A stretch of DNA of 39,036 bases from Clostridiales bacterium UBA1770 (GCA_002315325.1 DCGU01000072.1:9379-48414); one strand, 5' to 3'. Shown: positions 1-9,123, counted from the stretch's first letter. Numbers and translations are program-made. Notes: generated from the letters alone by a model not told the origin.

Positions 1-323
1 TTGAAGTGCGTGAACAGCGAGTGTTTGATCTCGCTGTGAGATATTTCACGCTGATAGTCCTTTCGTCTCGGGCGGCGCGTTCCTGCCGTTTTGCCTTTTT
101 TCACCCCCCGAGTGGTTGTGCTGTTTGCCTGTGTATTTCTTTATACTGTCCCACGGGGGAAAATACTTTTGACGGCACCGCATTTTGCCAAACTTCGGTA
201 TAAAATTTCGCCAATCGTCGGTATAAAATTCCGCCAATCGTCGGGTTTTACCTGCAAAGTGACCGTGCGGCGACAGAATGGAAAGAAAACGGCACGGCGG
301 TGTGGCGGAAGGGAGAGAAAATA
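1..323. other. Gene-free left edge with hairpin
   Basis: No convincing gene. A nested hairpin lies at 14-37 (stem ACAGCGAG/CTCGCTGT, 8-base loop), bracketed by GCGTGA near position 8 and TCACGC near 45. It may be the terminator or tail repeat of a gene to the left. A 23-bp tandem repeat follows at 195-240. Open frames here on both strands have no ribosome binding site. Confidence 0.5.
195..240. repeat. 23-bp tandem repeat, two near-identical units
   Basis: Units at 195-217 and 218-240 differ at one base and share the core TCGGTATAAAATT. A degenerate third unit precedes them (about 172-194, sharing TTTTGCCAA). Each unit is about two helical turns long. They sit 85-130 bases upstream of the cotH-like promoter, so they could be regulatory, or debris of another repeat array. 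Confidence 0.75.
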
Positions 324-332
324 TGGTATAAT
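324..332 (+). promoter_or_regulatory. Extended -10 promoter for the CotH-like gene
   Basis: TGG followed by TATAAT (327-332) makes an extended -10 element. No good -35 box is present at the usual distance (GGCGGA). The predicted start of transcription is about 20 bases before the start codon at 358. Confidence 0.5.
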
Positions 333-357
333 AAAAGTGTAAAGCAATAAGGATGGT

Positions 358-2799
358 ATGCACGTGACTAACAGAAACATCAATCGATTTCAATTTTATA
401 TTTGCGTCATCCTCGCCGTTCTGTTCGTACTGGCAGCGAGCGTCATCTGCGCCGCTGCAGGGACGGGCAACGAGGGCGAAGGTGCAGGTTCTGTGCAGAT
501 CCAAATCGGCGCCGATGCGCCGTGTGTCGGCGTGCCGCTGACCGCGGTTGTCACGGGGGATGCGGCGGGACTGACGCCTCACTGGTACGTCGGCGGAGAA
601 GACGTCGGCTGCCGCGCGTGGGAATACGTACCCACGGCTGCGGATTACGAGGCGTTTATCACGGTGCAGCTGGCGGACGAAGCGGGTACTGTCATCGCGC
701 AGGACAGCATCTATTTTTCCAAACTGCCGGTCGTGTATATCATGACGGCGGGGGATGCCGCCGCCATCAACCGCGACGAGTATATGGATGCCGAGATGTA
801 CGTTCAGGGCAACGCCGTTTGGGGCGTGCAGTACGACGGCACGATGCAAATCAAAGGCCGCGGGACAGGCTCATGGCACTATGATAAAAAGCCGTACAAA
901 CTCAAGCTGGATAGCAAGGCGGATTTGTTCGGTTTCGGCGCCACCAAGCATTATATTTTGCTCAGCGAATATTTGGACCCGACGCTGCTGCGCAATGCCG
1001 TGGCGTATGACGTCTCCCGTGAAATGGGGCTGACGGCATCGGATTATCAGCGGGTGGACGTCGTGATGAACGGCACGTATCTCGGCAGTTATCTTCTGGG
1101 CGAACACATGCGCGTGGGCGCGCAATTCGTGGATATTTACGACTGGGAGGATTTGGCGTCAGACCTGGCCAAGGCCGTGTATAAGGCGAACAAAAGCGCC
1201 TTTCCCGCGGGGAAAGACGCCCTGGAAGAGTATTTGACGCAAAATCTGTCGTGGATAACGGATGGCACGTTTACCTTTGACGGCATCACGTATGCCGTCG
1301 CCGACTATATCGAAGTGCCGGACGACGTATCCGGCGGGTATCTGATTGAGCTCGACACGGGATACGCTTCGGAGATTACCAATTTCCGGACCGACAAGGG
1401 CATTGACGTCGTTGTGAAAAAGCCGGAATATCTCTGTTCCAACGAAACGATGCTTGCCTACGTGCAGGACGTTCTGCAAAAGGTCGAGGACGCTGTCAAC
1501 GCCCCGGACGGGTATGCGGACGGCGTGCACTGGTCGGAATTGGTTGACGTCGACAGCATGGTCGCCTATTGGCTGTGCATGGAAGTGCTGGCCAACGACG
1601 ATGCCGCCTCCCGCAGCCGCTATTGTTATTTGGATTTGGACGGCAAACTGACCTTCGGCCCCGTGTGGGACTTTGATATGAGTGCAAATTCCTACCGGTC
1701 CATTGTGGGAAGTAACGGGTGGGCCGTGACGTCGTCGTTCCTGTCCCTGATTACCGGGCAGGATTTCTTTAAAGAATTTGTCGACGACCCGTATTTTCAG
1801 GTCAAGGCACGCGAACTCTATTGGCAAATGCGCCCGTATTTCGCCGCTCTTGTCGAGGACGGCGGGATTATCGAGCAAATGACCGACGCGTGGTGCGAGG
1901 CAACGCTGGCCAACGAAACGCTGTGGTGCCTTGCCACCAACGCCTTCCCGGACATCACGCGCACGTACAGTGGGGAAAACGGCGATTATACGGCCTATAT
2001 CACGTTCCTGCGGCAGCGCCTGACGTGGCTGGACAGCGTGTTCGAAACGCGCGAAAGCACGGCCCGGGCCCTGTATTCGCTCTTTTCTTCCAATGCATAC
2101 AAACAAAACAACCGCAGTATTCGAATCAAAGCCGATGCGCCTGCCGATACGGCGGAACACGGCGCCGATTATCGAATCGCGGCCGGCAGCAATTTGGTGG
2201 TTAACCTGAAATGCCCCCGCCGCGGTACGACGAGCGTGTACGTCAACGGCATTCTGTTCGGCACGTATTATGCCGCGTTGGATATCGTTATCGAATTGCC
2301 TGCGGACGTCTTTACCGAAGCAGAGGGGAAAGCAAACGTCATTGCGGTGCGGACGACGCTGGAAGGCCGCAAACGGGCCATTCGTAACGATATTACCGTG
2401 GTCGTTGGGGAAGAGGCGCCTGTGCAAACGACAGACACTGCTGCGTATCTTGACACGTCTTTGGCTTTGCAAAGGGAACTGCCGATTTGTGCCGACGGTA
2501 CCCACACCCTAACAGCCGTGGCGGGACGGCCTGCCGCCGACAGCCGGTACGGCATCCGTGCCTGTCAATATTGTTCTGCCTGCCAACGCTATTTTGACGA
2601 CGACGGCAACGTACTCTCGGCACGCGACGTGCTGGTCCCCACGCGCACCTGCAACGCGCGCGGCGGCATCCTGCCGTATTATCTGACAATGCTTGCTGAA
2701 GCGCTCACGTGCATAGGTTTGCTTGTCACAATGGTCGTGCTTTGGCGTAAGGCATTGCGGTATAAAGACGAAGGGTCAAGTACCGATACAAACGAATAA
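358..2799 (+). CDS. CotH kinase family protein, membrane anchored
   Basis: An 813-residue exported protein. Residues 11-33 form a signal peptide or N-terminal membrane segment. Residues 125-450 are a CotH-type domain: the GRGTGSW segment (167-173) with KKPYKLKL just after it, and GPVWDFDMS with acidic residues D438 and D440, the likely metal-binding site. CotH-family proteins are atypical protein kinases, first known from spore coats but widespread as surface proteins in Clostridia. Near the C-terminus there is a CxxC pair followed by one membrane helix (about 775-795) and a charged tail, so most of the protein should face outside. The start is ATG 358 with AAGGA 4 bases upstream; GTG at 364 is a better-spaced alternative. 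It is monocistronic, with a strong hairpin terminator just after the stop. The substrate is not evident. Confidence 0.85.
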   Translation: MHVTNRNINRFQFYICVILAVLFVLAASVICAAAGTGNEGEGAGSVQIQIGADAPCVGVPLTAVVTGDAAGLTPHWYVGGEDVGCRAWEYVPTAADYEAFITVQLADEAGTVIAQDSIYFSKLPVVYIMTAGDAAAINRDEYMDAEMYVQGNAVWGVQYDGTMQIKGRGTGSWHYDKKPYKLKLDSKADLFGFGATKHYILLSEYLDPTLLRNAVAYDVSREMGLTASDYQRVDVVMNGTYLGSYLLGEHMRVGAQFVDIYDWEDLASDLAKAVYKANKSAFPAGKDALEEYLTQNLSWITDGTFTFDGITYAVADYIEVPDDVSGGYLIELDTGYASEITNFRTDKGIDVVVKKPEYLCSNETMLAYVQDVLQKVEDAVNAPDGYADGVHWSELVDVDSMVAYWLCMEVLANDDAASRSRYCYLDLDGKLTFGPVWDFDMSANSYRSIVGSNGWAVTSSFLSLITGQDFFKEFVDDPYFQVKARELYWQMRPYFAALVEDGGIIEQMTDAWCEATLANETLWCLATNAFPDITRTYSGENGDYTAYITFLRQRLTWLDSVFETRESTARALYSLFSSNAYKQNNRSIRIKADAPADTAEHGADYRIAAGSNLVVNLKCPRRGTTSVYVNGILFGTYYAALDIVIELPADVFTEAEGKANVIAVRTTLEGRKRAIRNDITVVVGEEAPVQTTDTAAYLDTSLALQRELPICADGTHTLTAVAGRPAADSRYGIRACQYCSACQRYFDDDGNVLSARDVLVPTRTCNARGGILPYYLTMLAEALTCIGLLVTMVVLWRKALRYKDEGSSTDTNE

Positions 2800-2802
2800 A
2801 AC

Positions 2803-2838
2803 AGGAGTCGGTTCCGCAGAACCGGCTCCTATTTTATT
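2803..2838. terminator. Bidirectional intrinsic terminator
   Basis: A 12-bp stem (2803-2814 with 2819-2830, one G-T pair) with loop CGCA is followed by ATTTTATT on the plus strand and TGTTTTATT on the minus strand. It separates the convergent CotH-like and acyltransferase-like genes. Confidence 0.9.
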
Positions 2839-2864
2839 ATGAAGCACTGAATATGCGTCCCTAT

Positions 2865-4112
2865 TTACAGCCGCACCGTTTTCTCTTTCTTTTGCAGCCT
2901 GTATGCCAACCACGTCAGGCCCGCAAATACGAGAAGCAAATAGAGCAGCGCGATGATAAAGGGAATATGGTCGAAGGCCTCGAAAATGCAGAAGGCAAGA
3001 TCGAACAGCACGTATTGCATCAGGTACATCAAAAGCGGGCTCTTGCCCCACCAGCACAGGATGGGATACCGCGGCGCCGGGAGAGTCTCGGTCAGCGACA
3101 CGAGATAGAAGGCAAGGCACGACAGCGGCATGGATGCGAGGATATACCCCGGCGAGGCGCTCCCCTTATTGACGGGCAGCAGAACGGCGCCGGCGATACC
3201 GAGCGCGACCAAAACGGCAAGCCCGATTTCATACGTGTGGGCACGCACGCCGCGCACACCACGGCTCTTGTTGGCGCGGTCGGCGTAAAACAGGTCGGCC
3301 ATGACGGAATAGCCAAGGAGCATGGCGCCCCAGGAAAGAACGCCGAGCAGGCCCGCCTGGATGTCGCGGTCCAAATAGTCCATCATACCCGGTGACTGAT
3401 GAAGCAGCGAGTACGCGGTGAGCATAAAGGCAGCGGAAATACCGCGCATCAGCGTATTGCTCCCGGCGAACAGGAGCAGTATAATGCCGGATGCGCCGAT
3501 GGAAGCCAGCGCCCCCCACCAGTCCAAATTGAAGGTATCGTAAACGGGCATCGTATAGGCCACGACCGTGTAAGCGTCCACGATGATATCCATAATGCCC
3601 ATGGCGGACAGAAGATGAATTGTGCCCGTACCGCACACGTTCAGGCGTTTGATTTTAAACAGCTTGCCGATGAGGTACGTTAATCCGCACACAGCTACGC
3701 AGCAGGTACCGGCCACGCCGAGATCAACGAACTTGGTTACGTGCATTACGTAGGCCTCGCCGGTTCTGAATTCGGCAATGCGCATAATATAGCCGATGCC
3801 GATGATGGCAGTGAAACGGGTCAAAAAATGCAACATGGCGGCCTTGGCGCCGTCGCGCACCAGGCGCTTTTGATAGGACGGCCAAAATGACAGAGCTAAT
3901 AACAGCAGGAACAACGGTTCCCCCAGGTCGGCCAACGCGTAACCGGGGAAAACGTTCAGTCCCCCGTCACCGTGCAGACCGATGCGGCCGAAGAAGCCGA
4001 ACCCGCCGAATCGCCCCGCGATTTGACATAATATCATACAAATAATCAGCAGTCCGCGCGCACGGTCAATGCTGACGATACGCTCGGTCGGATAGGTACG
4101 TTTGTTTTGCAT
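2865..4112 (-). CDS. Multi-pass membrane protein, DUF5009/HGSNAT-like acyltransferase family
   Basis: A 415-residue protein with about ten hydrophobic membrane spans. The N-terminus has RIVSIDRARGLLIICMI, which resembles the R-x-x-S-x-D-x-x-R-G opening of the heparan-alpha-glucosaminide N-acetyltransferase-like/DUF5009/DUF1624 membrane families. These are thought to move acyl groups across the membrane onto sugars. The C-terminal CWWGKSPLLMYLMQY segment also fits such acyltransferases (G-x-x-PL near the last spans). Translation starts at ATG 4112 with AAAAGGAT upstream. It stands alone: terminator in front of 2865 and about 170 bases to the next gene. Substrate unknown; modification of a cell-surface glycan is an inference. 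Subfamily assignment is tentative, the membrane topology is clear. Confidence 0.7.
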   Translation of the reverse strand: MQNKRTYPTERIVSIDRARGLLIICMILCQIAGRFGGFGFFGRIGLHGDGGLNVFPGYALADLGEPLFLLLLALSFWPSYQKRLVRDGAKAAMLHFLTRFTAIIGIGYIMRIAEFRTGEAYVMHVTKFVDLGVAGTCCVAVCGLTYLIGKLFKIKRLNVCGTGTIHLLSAMGIMDIIVDAYTVVAYTMPVYDTFNLDWWGALASIGASGIILLLFAGSNTLMRGISAAFMLTAYSLLHQSPGMMDYLDRDIQAGLLGVLSWGAMLLGYSVMADLFYADRANKSRGVRGVRAHTYEIGLAVLVALGIAGAVLLPVNKGSASPGYILASMPLSCLAFYLVSLTETLPAPRYPILCWWGKSPLLMYLMQYVLFDLAFCIFEAFDHIPFIIALLYLLLVFAGLTWLAYRLQKKEKTVRL

Positions 4113-4221
4113 AGATAAATCCTTTTCACTCTTATGATTGATATATGATTCACGTAAAAAGTATAACCGAAACTGCCGAAAAAATCAAGAACAGACCGGA
4201 AAAACGCGGTTTTACGAACGC

Positions 4222-4264
4222 ACGTTAAAAAACACGTCGGCCGCTCCCGCGGGAGCAGCCGACG
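4222..4264 (-). terminator. Intrinsic terminator of the ABC exporter operon
   Basis: A GC-rich stem (4235-4241/4258-4264, continuing 4243-4248 inward with one mismatch) is followed on the minus strand by a run of T (GTGTTTTTTAA). It lies 18 bases after the stop of the 274-residue gene. On the plus strand it also precedes a T-rich stretch, but no plus-strand gene ends here. Confidence 0.8.
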
Positions 4265-4281
4265 TTGTGCGTTATTGTTTT

Positions 4282-5106
4282 TTATTCCACCCGTTCAAAT
4301 TCCATGGCCCGGCCGCGCATGCCGGTCTGCACGATGAGGTTCATCGCGCACAGGGCGCGGATTGTGCCGTAGGTGGCCCTGCCGGCGACGCCGGTCGCCT
4401 TGGCGTACTCGGGTGCTGTGAAGGGGGAGGGCAGCGCGTCGGTGTCCGGCAAAAAGCATTTGTAATCGTCGGACGTGCGGAATGTCGCCGTGCCCAGGAG
4501 ATTTAAGGGGATGCGCTCGTAGCGCTCGGCCCCCCAATGCTTGCCGTCGCGGCTTTTGCCGCTGCGCCATTTGAAGTCTTCCACTTCCATAAACAAGAGT
4601 TTCACGGAAAAACGCGGATCGGTCAGGTAGGGGATGACGTAATACACTTCAGAGAGAAAATCGCGCACGTCCCCGGCACGGGGCACGCGGCGGCGGTTGG
4701 AAATCTCCCCCGTATCGGGTTCCATCCAGCGCAGCCAGCGCACTTTCGGAATGGGCTTGACGACGCAGATATCAAAGGACGTATGGGCAAAATAGTAATC
4801 TAGACGCGCCTGCAGGGGGCGGAATGAGGAGGTCTGCACCTCGTAAATCGTATTGTTTGTCAGCACGTCGGCCGTGAATTTGGTGCCGCCGCCGAGTTTG
4901 ACCTCGTGCAGGGCAGTATTGTCGCACAAAAACGACTTGGTCACGGCGTGCAGGCGCTTTTCCCCCAGCGTGCCGATGCCCTCGCGGTCGGCTACGGGCA
5001 CGTAGGCCGCCGCCAGGTTCCCCCGCAGGGCGGCCAAAAACGCGCGTTGTTCCGCTGCCGTCGGTTCATCCGGCACGAAGGGCAGTGTAAAATGCGGTTT
5101 CGTCAT
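4282..5106 (-). CDS. Hypothetical protein with PD-(D/E)XK-like motif and C-terminal winged helix
   Basis: A 274-residue soluble protein I cannot assign to a named family. Residues 45-95 have the layout of a PD-(D/E)XK nuclease core: E49 in a helix (LGEKRLH), a strand ending in D80 (FTADV) and then E89-V-Q91 (YEVQT), the E-x-Q form of E-x-K. The C-terminal 50 residues (YAKATGV...RATYGTIRALCAMNLI) read like a winged-helix fold. The middle is rich in aromatic residues. It is the last gene of the ABC exporter operon: its ATG (5106) is 17 bases after the exporter stop, with only a weak ribosome binding site, and a terminator follows. A link to exporter function is not apparent; it may simply be co-transcribed. 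Nuclease activity is inference from motif spacing only. Confidence 0.65.
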   Translation of the reverse strand: MTKPHFTLPFVPDEPTAAEQRAFLAALRGNLAAAYVPVADREGIGTLGEKRLHAVTKSFLCDNTALHEVKLGGGTKFTADVLTNNTIYEVQTSSFRPLQARLDYYFAHTSFDICVVKPIPKVRWLRWMEPDTGEISNRRRVPRAGDVRDFLSEVYYVIPYLTDPRFSVKLLFMEVEDFKWRSGKSRDGKHWGAERYERIPLNLLGTATFRTSDDYKCFLPDTDALPSPFTAPEYAKATGVAGRATYGTIRALCAMNLIVQTGMRGRAMEFERVE

Positions 5107-5123
5107 AGGTGCGTTCGGTGGTA

Positions 5124-7010
5124 TCAGGTGGCAATGCCGGCAAACTGGTTGTTGTACAGCTTGGCGTATTCGCCGCCCAGCGCCAGCAGCTCGTCGTGGC
5201 TGCCGGATTCAAAGACGCGGCCGTCCTTGATGACGACGATGCGGTCGGCATCGCGAATGGTGGACAGACGGTGGGCGATGATGAGCGACGTGCGTCCCTT
5301 CATCAATTCTACCATGGCCTTTTGAATGTGCATCTCGGTTCTGGTATCGACGGAGGAAGTTGCCTCGTCCAAAATCAAAATCTTGGGATCCGCCAAAATG
5401 GCACGGGAAATGGACAGCAGCTGACGCTGCCCCTGGGACAGGTTGCTGCCCGCCTCGGCCAGCACAGTTTCGTACCCCTCGGGCAGACGCTCGATAAAGT
5501 CGGCGGCGTGGGCGCCTGCGGCGGCACGGTGCACGTCCTCGTCGGCGGCATCGTCACGGCCGTATTTAATATTGTTGCGAATGGTATCGCGGAACAGCAC
5601 GGTGTCCTGCAGCACGATGGCAATCGCGCGGCGCAGGTCCTGTTTGGGCCACGTGCGGATATCCTGTCCGTCGATGGTGATTTCACCCTCGCCGATCTCG
5701 TAGAAGCGGGTCAGCAGGTTAACGACGGTGGTTTTACCCGAACCCGTCGCACCGACGATGGCAATCTTTTGCCCGGCCTTGATATCCAGGTTCAGATTCT
5801 TCAATACGGTCTTTTCCGGTTTGTACCCGAAAGTGACGTCGCGGAAGGAGACGTCGCCGCGCAGGGCCGCAACGTCCACGGGTTCTTTGCCCTCGTTTAT
5901 CTCGTCGGCCGTATCCATGATTTCAAAGATACGCTCGGCACCGGCCAGCGCCGTGAGCACGGAGGAATACTGGTTGGCAATCATATTGATGGGGAAGGTG
6001 AACTTTTTGCTGTACTGCAGCATGGCTTGGATTTTACCGGGCGTCATACCGCCCTTGCCGTTAATCACCATAAAGCCGCCGACGATGGCCAGCAGCACGT
6101 ATTGGAAGTTGCCGATAAAGTTCATAATCGGGCCCATAACGGAACCCCATACCTTTGCCTTGACGGCAGTTTTGCACAGCCCCTCGGATACGCCGGTAAA
6201 GGCCGCCACGGCCTGCGGTTCCTTGCCGTAGGCAACGACCGTTTTGTAGGACGTAACGTTTTCTTCCACCTGTCCGTTCATTTGCCCCAGCAGGCGCTGT
6301 TGGGCGATGAAGTGCTTGCGCATAAATTTAGCCAGCGCCGTGGTGACGAAGATGGTAATCGGAATGGTGACAAGCGACACGATGGTCATTTTCCAGCTGT
6401 AGCGCAGCATCATAACCAGTGCGCCGATCAGCGTAATGACGGCGGAGAATAGGGATGAAATCGAGGAGGAAACGGCGTTGGAGACGTTCTCCACGTCGTT
6501 GGTCATACGGGACATTACGTCGCCGTGCTTGTGCGTGTCGATATATTTCACCGGCAGGTGAACGATTTTGCGGAACAGGTCGTTGCGCATCGTGTAGACG
6601 GTGGCCTGCGACAGCTTGGCGGACAGAATGCCGGAAAAATAGGACAGCGCCGCCGAGAAGGCGAAGACAACGGCCATGACGGCAAGATCTGTTTTCAAAC
6701 TGTCAAAGTCGACGCGGATTTTGCCGTCGACAACGGTAAACGTATCGATGGCCTTTTGCTGGAACAGGGGCCCCAGCAGGTCGGCACCGGTGGTCATCAG
6801 CATAATGAGGAGCAGGGCAATTAAGACGATCTTGTTGGCGCCGATGTATTTGAGCAGGCGTCCCAGCGTCTTTTTGGTGTTCTTGGGCTTTTCGGCGTTC
6901 ATACGGCCGCCCATGGGACCGCCGTGTCCGGGACGCATGGGGGGCATTTGCGCGGGTTCACCGCCCGCCGGTTTTTTATCCATTGGAGGATTTTCATGAA
7001 CAGCAGCCAT
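5124..7010 (-). CDS. ABC exporter subunit, canonical ATPase half
   Basis: A 628-residue half-transporter: six membrane spans fused to an ATPase domain, type IV exporter class. Motifs: Walker A GATGSGKTT near residue 421, Q-loop VLQDT, signature LSQGQ near 530, Walker B ILILDEATSSVD near 545 with catalytic Glu present, and switch His in IAHRLST near 578. The N-terminal 40 residues are an unusual Pro/Met/Gly-rich leader before the first span. Its start overlaps the preceding exporter gene by one base (TGATG), so the two are translationally coupled and very likely form a heterodimer. Such pairs usually export drugs, peptides or lipids; the cargo cannot be told here. Confidence 0.93.
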   Translation of the reverse strand: MAAVHENPPMDKKPAGGEPAQMPPMRPGHGGPMGGRMNAEKPKNTKKTLGRLLKYIGANKIVLIALLLIMLMTTGADLLGPLFQQKAIDTFTVVDGKIRVDFDSLKTDLAVMAVVFAFSAALSYFSGILSAKLSQATVYTMRNDLFRKIVHLPVKYIDTHKHGDVMSRMTNDVENVSNAVSSSISSLFSAVITLIGALVMMLRYSWKMTIVSLVTIPITIFVTTALAKFMRKHFIAQQRLLGQMNGQVEENVTSYKTVVAYGKEPQAVAAFTGVSEGLCKTAVKAKVWGSVMGPIMNFIGNFQYVLLAIVGGFMVINGKGGMTPGKIQAMLQYSKKFTFPINMIANQYSSVLTALAGAERIFEIMDTADEINEGKEPVDVAALRGDVSFRDVTFGYKPEKTVLKNLNLDIKAGQKIAIVGATGSGKTTVVNLLTRFYEIGEGEITIDGQDIRTWPKQDLRRAIAIVLQDTVLFRDTIRNNIKYGRDDAADEDVHRAAAGAHAADFIERLPEGYETVLAEAGSNLSQGQRQLLSISRAILADPKILILDEATSSVDTRTEMHIQKAMVELMKGRTSLIIAHRLSTIRDADRIVVIKDGRVFESGSHDELLALGGEYAKLYNNQFAGIAT

Positions 7011-8836
7011 CAGTCGGCACCTCCTTCCCGCATTTGGGACCGCTGGGAATCGTAGATATCCCGATAGGTCTCACACGTTTTCATCAGTTCGTCGTGCGGC
7101 GCGCAGGCAATAATCGTGCCGTTTTCCAGCACGGCGATGCGGTCCGCCTTCATCACGGAGGCAATACGCTGGGCAATCAGCACCACGGTGGTGTCGTCAA
7201 ACTGATCGCGCAGGGCGTTTTGCAGCTTGGCCTCGGTCGCCAGGTCCAGCGCGGACGTGGCGTCATCCAATATCAAAATTTCAGGTTTGCGGACCAGTGC
7301 GCGTGCAATGGACATACGCTGCTTCTGTCCGCCGGACAGCGATGCGCCCTTTTCGGCGACGTAACCCTGATACTGTCCCTCAAAGCCTTCGATAAACTCG
7401 GCGGCCTGTGCGGTTTCGGCGGCCTGTGCAATCTCGGCGTCGGTGGCGTCGTCCTTACCCCAGCGGATATTTTCCGCAACCGTGCCGCTGAAGAGTTCGC
7501 TCTTTTGCTGCACGAAGCCGATCTTTTGACGCAGGGCGTTCATATCGTAATCCTTGAGATTGACGCCGTCGACCAGCACTTCACCGTCGTCGGGGTCGTA
7601 GAAACGGGGAATTAAGTTGACCAGCGACGTTTTGCCGCAGCCAGTGGCACCGATGACGGCCAGCGTTTCGCCGCGCTTGATCTCCAGGTTGATATCGTGC
7701 AAAACGGGGGAACCGACCGTGCCGGGGTAACGGAAGGATACGTTTTTAAAGACGATGGGTGTGTCGGTTGCATCGGCCGTTTTGTCGCCGTTTTTAAGAA
7801 CGGGTGCGGCGTTCAGTACCTCGGTGACGCGCTTGCCGGAGGCAACCGCACGGGAGACCGAGTTGAACATACCGACCAGCATCATAATGGACATCAGCAC
7901 CTGCGTGACGTAGGAAATGCCGGCCATGACGGCGCCGGTGGTCATACCGAGCGCACCGTTGCGGACGTCCAGGCCGCCGATGAGTATTATCATAATAATG
8001 GAGAAGTTCATGACGATATTCATGATGGGGGAGATGATGGCCATCAGCTTGAGCACACGCAGGTTAACGTCGCGCATTTCGGCGTTGGCGGTACCGAAGC
8101 GTTCGCACTCGTATTCCTCACGCGTGCAGGCCTTGACGACGCGCACGCCGCTGACGTTCTCCTGTACGACGGCATTGACGCGGTCCAGTTTGGTCTGTAC
8201 CTTGGAGAACAGCGGGATAGCCGTTTTTAAAACGAAGAACATCGTGAACCCCATGACGGGCAGGAAGCAGAGCAGCACCAGACCGAAACGCTTGTTGAGC
8301 GTCAGCAGCATCGTCGTGCCCAAAATCAAGAACATGGGGGCGCGGACGAAGTGGCGGATGAGTGCCTCGACGAATTCCACAATCATGGAAATATCGTTGG
8401 TCATACGGGTGACGAGGGACCCCGTCGTGAATTTATCCGTCTGCTCGATGGAGAGCGACATCACGGATTTGTAGGCGTCGCAGCGCAGATCGTGGCCGAA
8501 GCCCTGGCTGGCCTTGGCGGCCGTCCAGGCGCAGAAGGTGCCGAAGAACCCGCCGACCAGCGTGATGGCAATCATCAGCCCGCCGAAGATGAACAGCATT
8601 TGTCCCGGCGTGGCGGTGTGCGCGTCGCCCGTGAACAGGTTCAGCAGCATCACGGCCGCGCGGGAGTCGGTTTCGGCGCCGAACACGTCCATGCCGGTGA
8701 TGCCGTAGTCGATGATAAAGGACATCAAAAACGGCAGACACATATCGCAGGCCACTTCGCCCATCATGAGCAGGGGAGAGAGAATGGCCAGCCCGCGGTA
8801 CGGTTTGATGTAAGGAAAGAGTGTTAGTTTCTTCAT
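7010..8836 (-). CDS. ABC exporter subunit with degenerate ATPase site
   Basis: A 608-residue half-transporter of the same class as the next gene. Walker A GATGCGKTS (about residue 395), signature LSGGQKQ (about 497) and Walker B ILILDDATSALD (about 520) are visible. The catalytic Glu after Walker B is Asp, and the switch His is Gln (IAQRIAS, about 552). Both changes are typical of the regulatory half of asymmetric heterodimeric exporters such as TM287/288, where one of two ATP sites is inactive. First gene of the operon, driven by the promoter at 8888-8915; the candidate ribosome binding site (AGAAAGGT) is rather far from ATG 8836. The partner is the overlapping downstream gene. Confidence 0.93.
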   Translation of the reverse strand: MKKLTLFPYIKPYRGLAILSPLLMMGEVACDMCLPFLMSFIIDYGITGMDVFGAETDSRAAVMLLNLFTGDAHTATPGQMLFIFGGLMIAITLVGGFFGTFCAWTAAKASQGFGHDLRCDAYKSVMSLSIEQTDKFTTGSLVTRMTNDISMIVEFVEALIRHFVRAPMFLILGTTMLLTLNKRFGLVLLCFLPVMGFTMFFVLKTAIPLFSKVQTKLDRVNAVVQENVSGVRVVKACTREEYECERFGTANAEMRDVNLRVLKLMAIISPIMNIVMNFSIIMIILIGGLDVRNGALGMTTGAVMAGISYVTQVLMSIMMLVGMFNSVSRAVASGKRVTEVLNAAPVLKNGDKTADATDTPIVFKNVSFRYPGTVGSPVLHDINLEIKRGETLAVIGATGCGKTSLVNLIPRFYDPDDGEVLVDGVNLKDYDMNALRQKIGFVQQKSELFSGTVAENIRWGKDDATDAEIAQAAETAQAAEFIEGFEGQYQGYVAEKGASLSGGQKQRMSIARALVRKPEILILDDATSALDLATEAKLQNALRDQFDDTTVVLIAQRIASVMKADRIAVLENGTIIACAPHDELMKTCETYRDIYDSQRSQMREGGAD

Positions 8837-8887
8837 TTTCCGAACGTTAGACCTTTCTTTAAAACTTGTAAAATGATAAACAATAAT

Positions 8888-8915
8888 AGTATAACATAAG
8901 CCGGATTTTTGTCAA
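8888..8915 (-). promoter_or_regulatory. Sigma-A promoter of the ABC exporter operon
   Basis: Read on the minus strand: TTGACA (8915-8910), 16-nt spacer, TATACT (8893-8888). Transcription should start near 8881, about 45 bases before the start codon. It is back to back with the promoter at 8986-9014, their -35 boxes about 70 bases apart. Confidence 0.88.
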
Positions 8916-8985
8916 TTGCAGCGGCCGTCAGCCGGGCAAATTTCATGGAACCGTCACATGGCGAGGAAATAAATGTTCTTCTTTA

Positions 8986-9014
8986 TTGACAGCAAAGAAA
9001 CACATTAGTATAAT
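8986..9014 (+). promoter_or_regulatory. Perfect-consensus sigma-A promoter of the McrB-like/transglutaminase operon
   Basis: TTGACA (8986-8991), 17-nt spacer, TATAAT (9009-9014). Both hexamers match consensus exactly, implying strong basal transcription unless repressed. The leader to the first start codon (9124) is about 100 bases. A strong ribosome binding site, AAAGGAGA, lies at 9107-9114. Confidence 0.92.
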
Positions 9015-9123
9015 AAAGCCATAGATTTATTGTAATTGAAATTATTAACATATAGTTCCGCCGGTGCAGTAAGCGCCGAAGAATCGATAACCAACAGAAA
9101 TCAAACAAAGGAGATACGTCCGT

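Noticed and set aside
1159..2505. Long antisense open frame opposite the CotH-like gene
   Set aside because: It is a mirror of the high-GC coding strand, with low-complexity Arg/His-rich sequence and no ribosome binding site; similar frames lie opposite the ABC exporter and the GNAT fusion.
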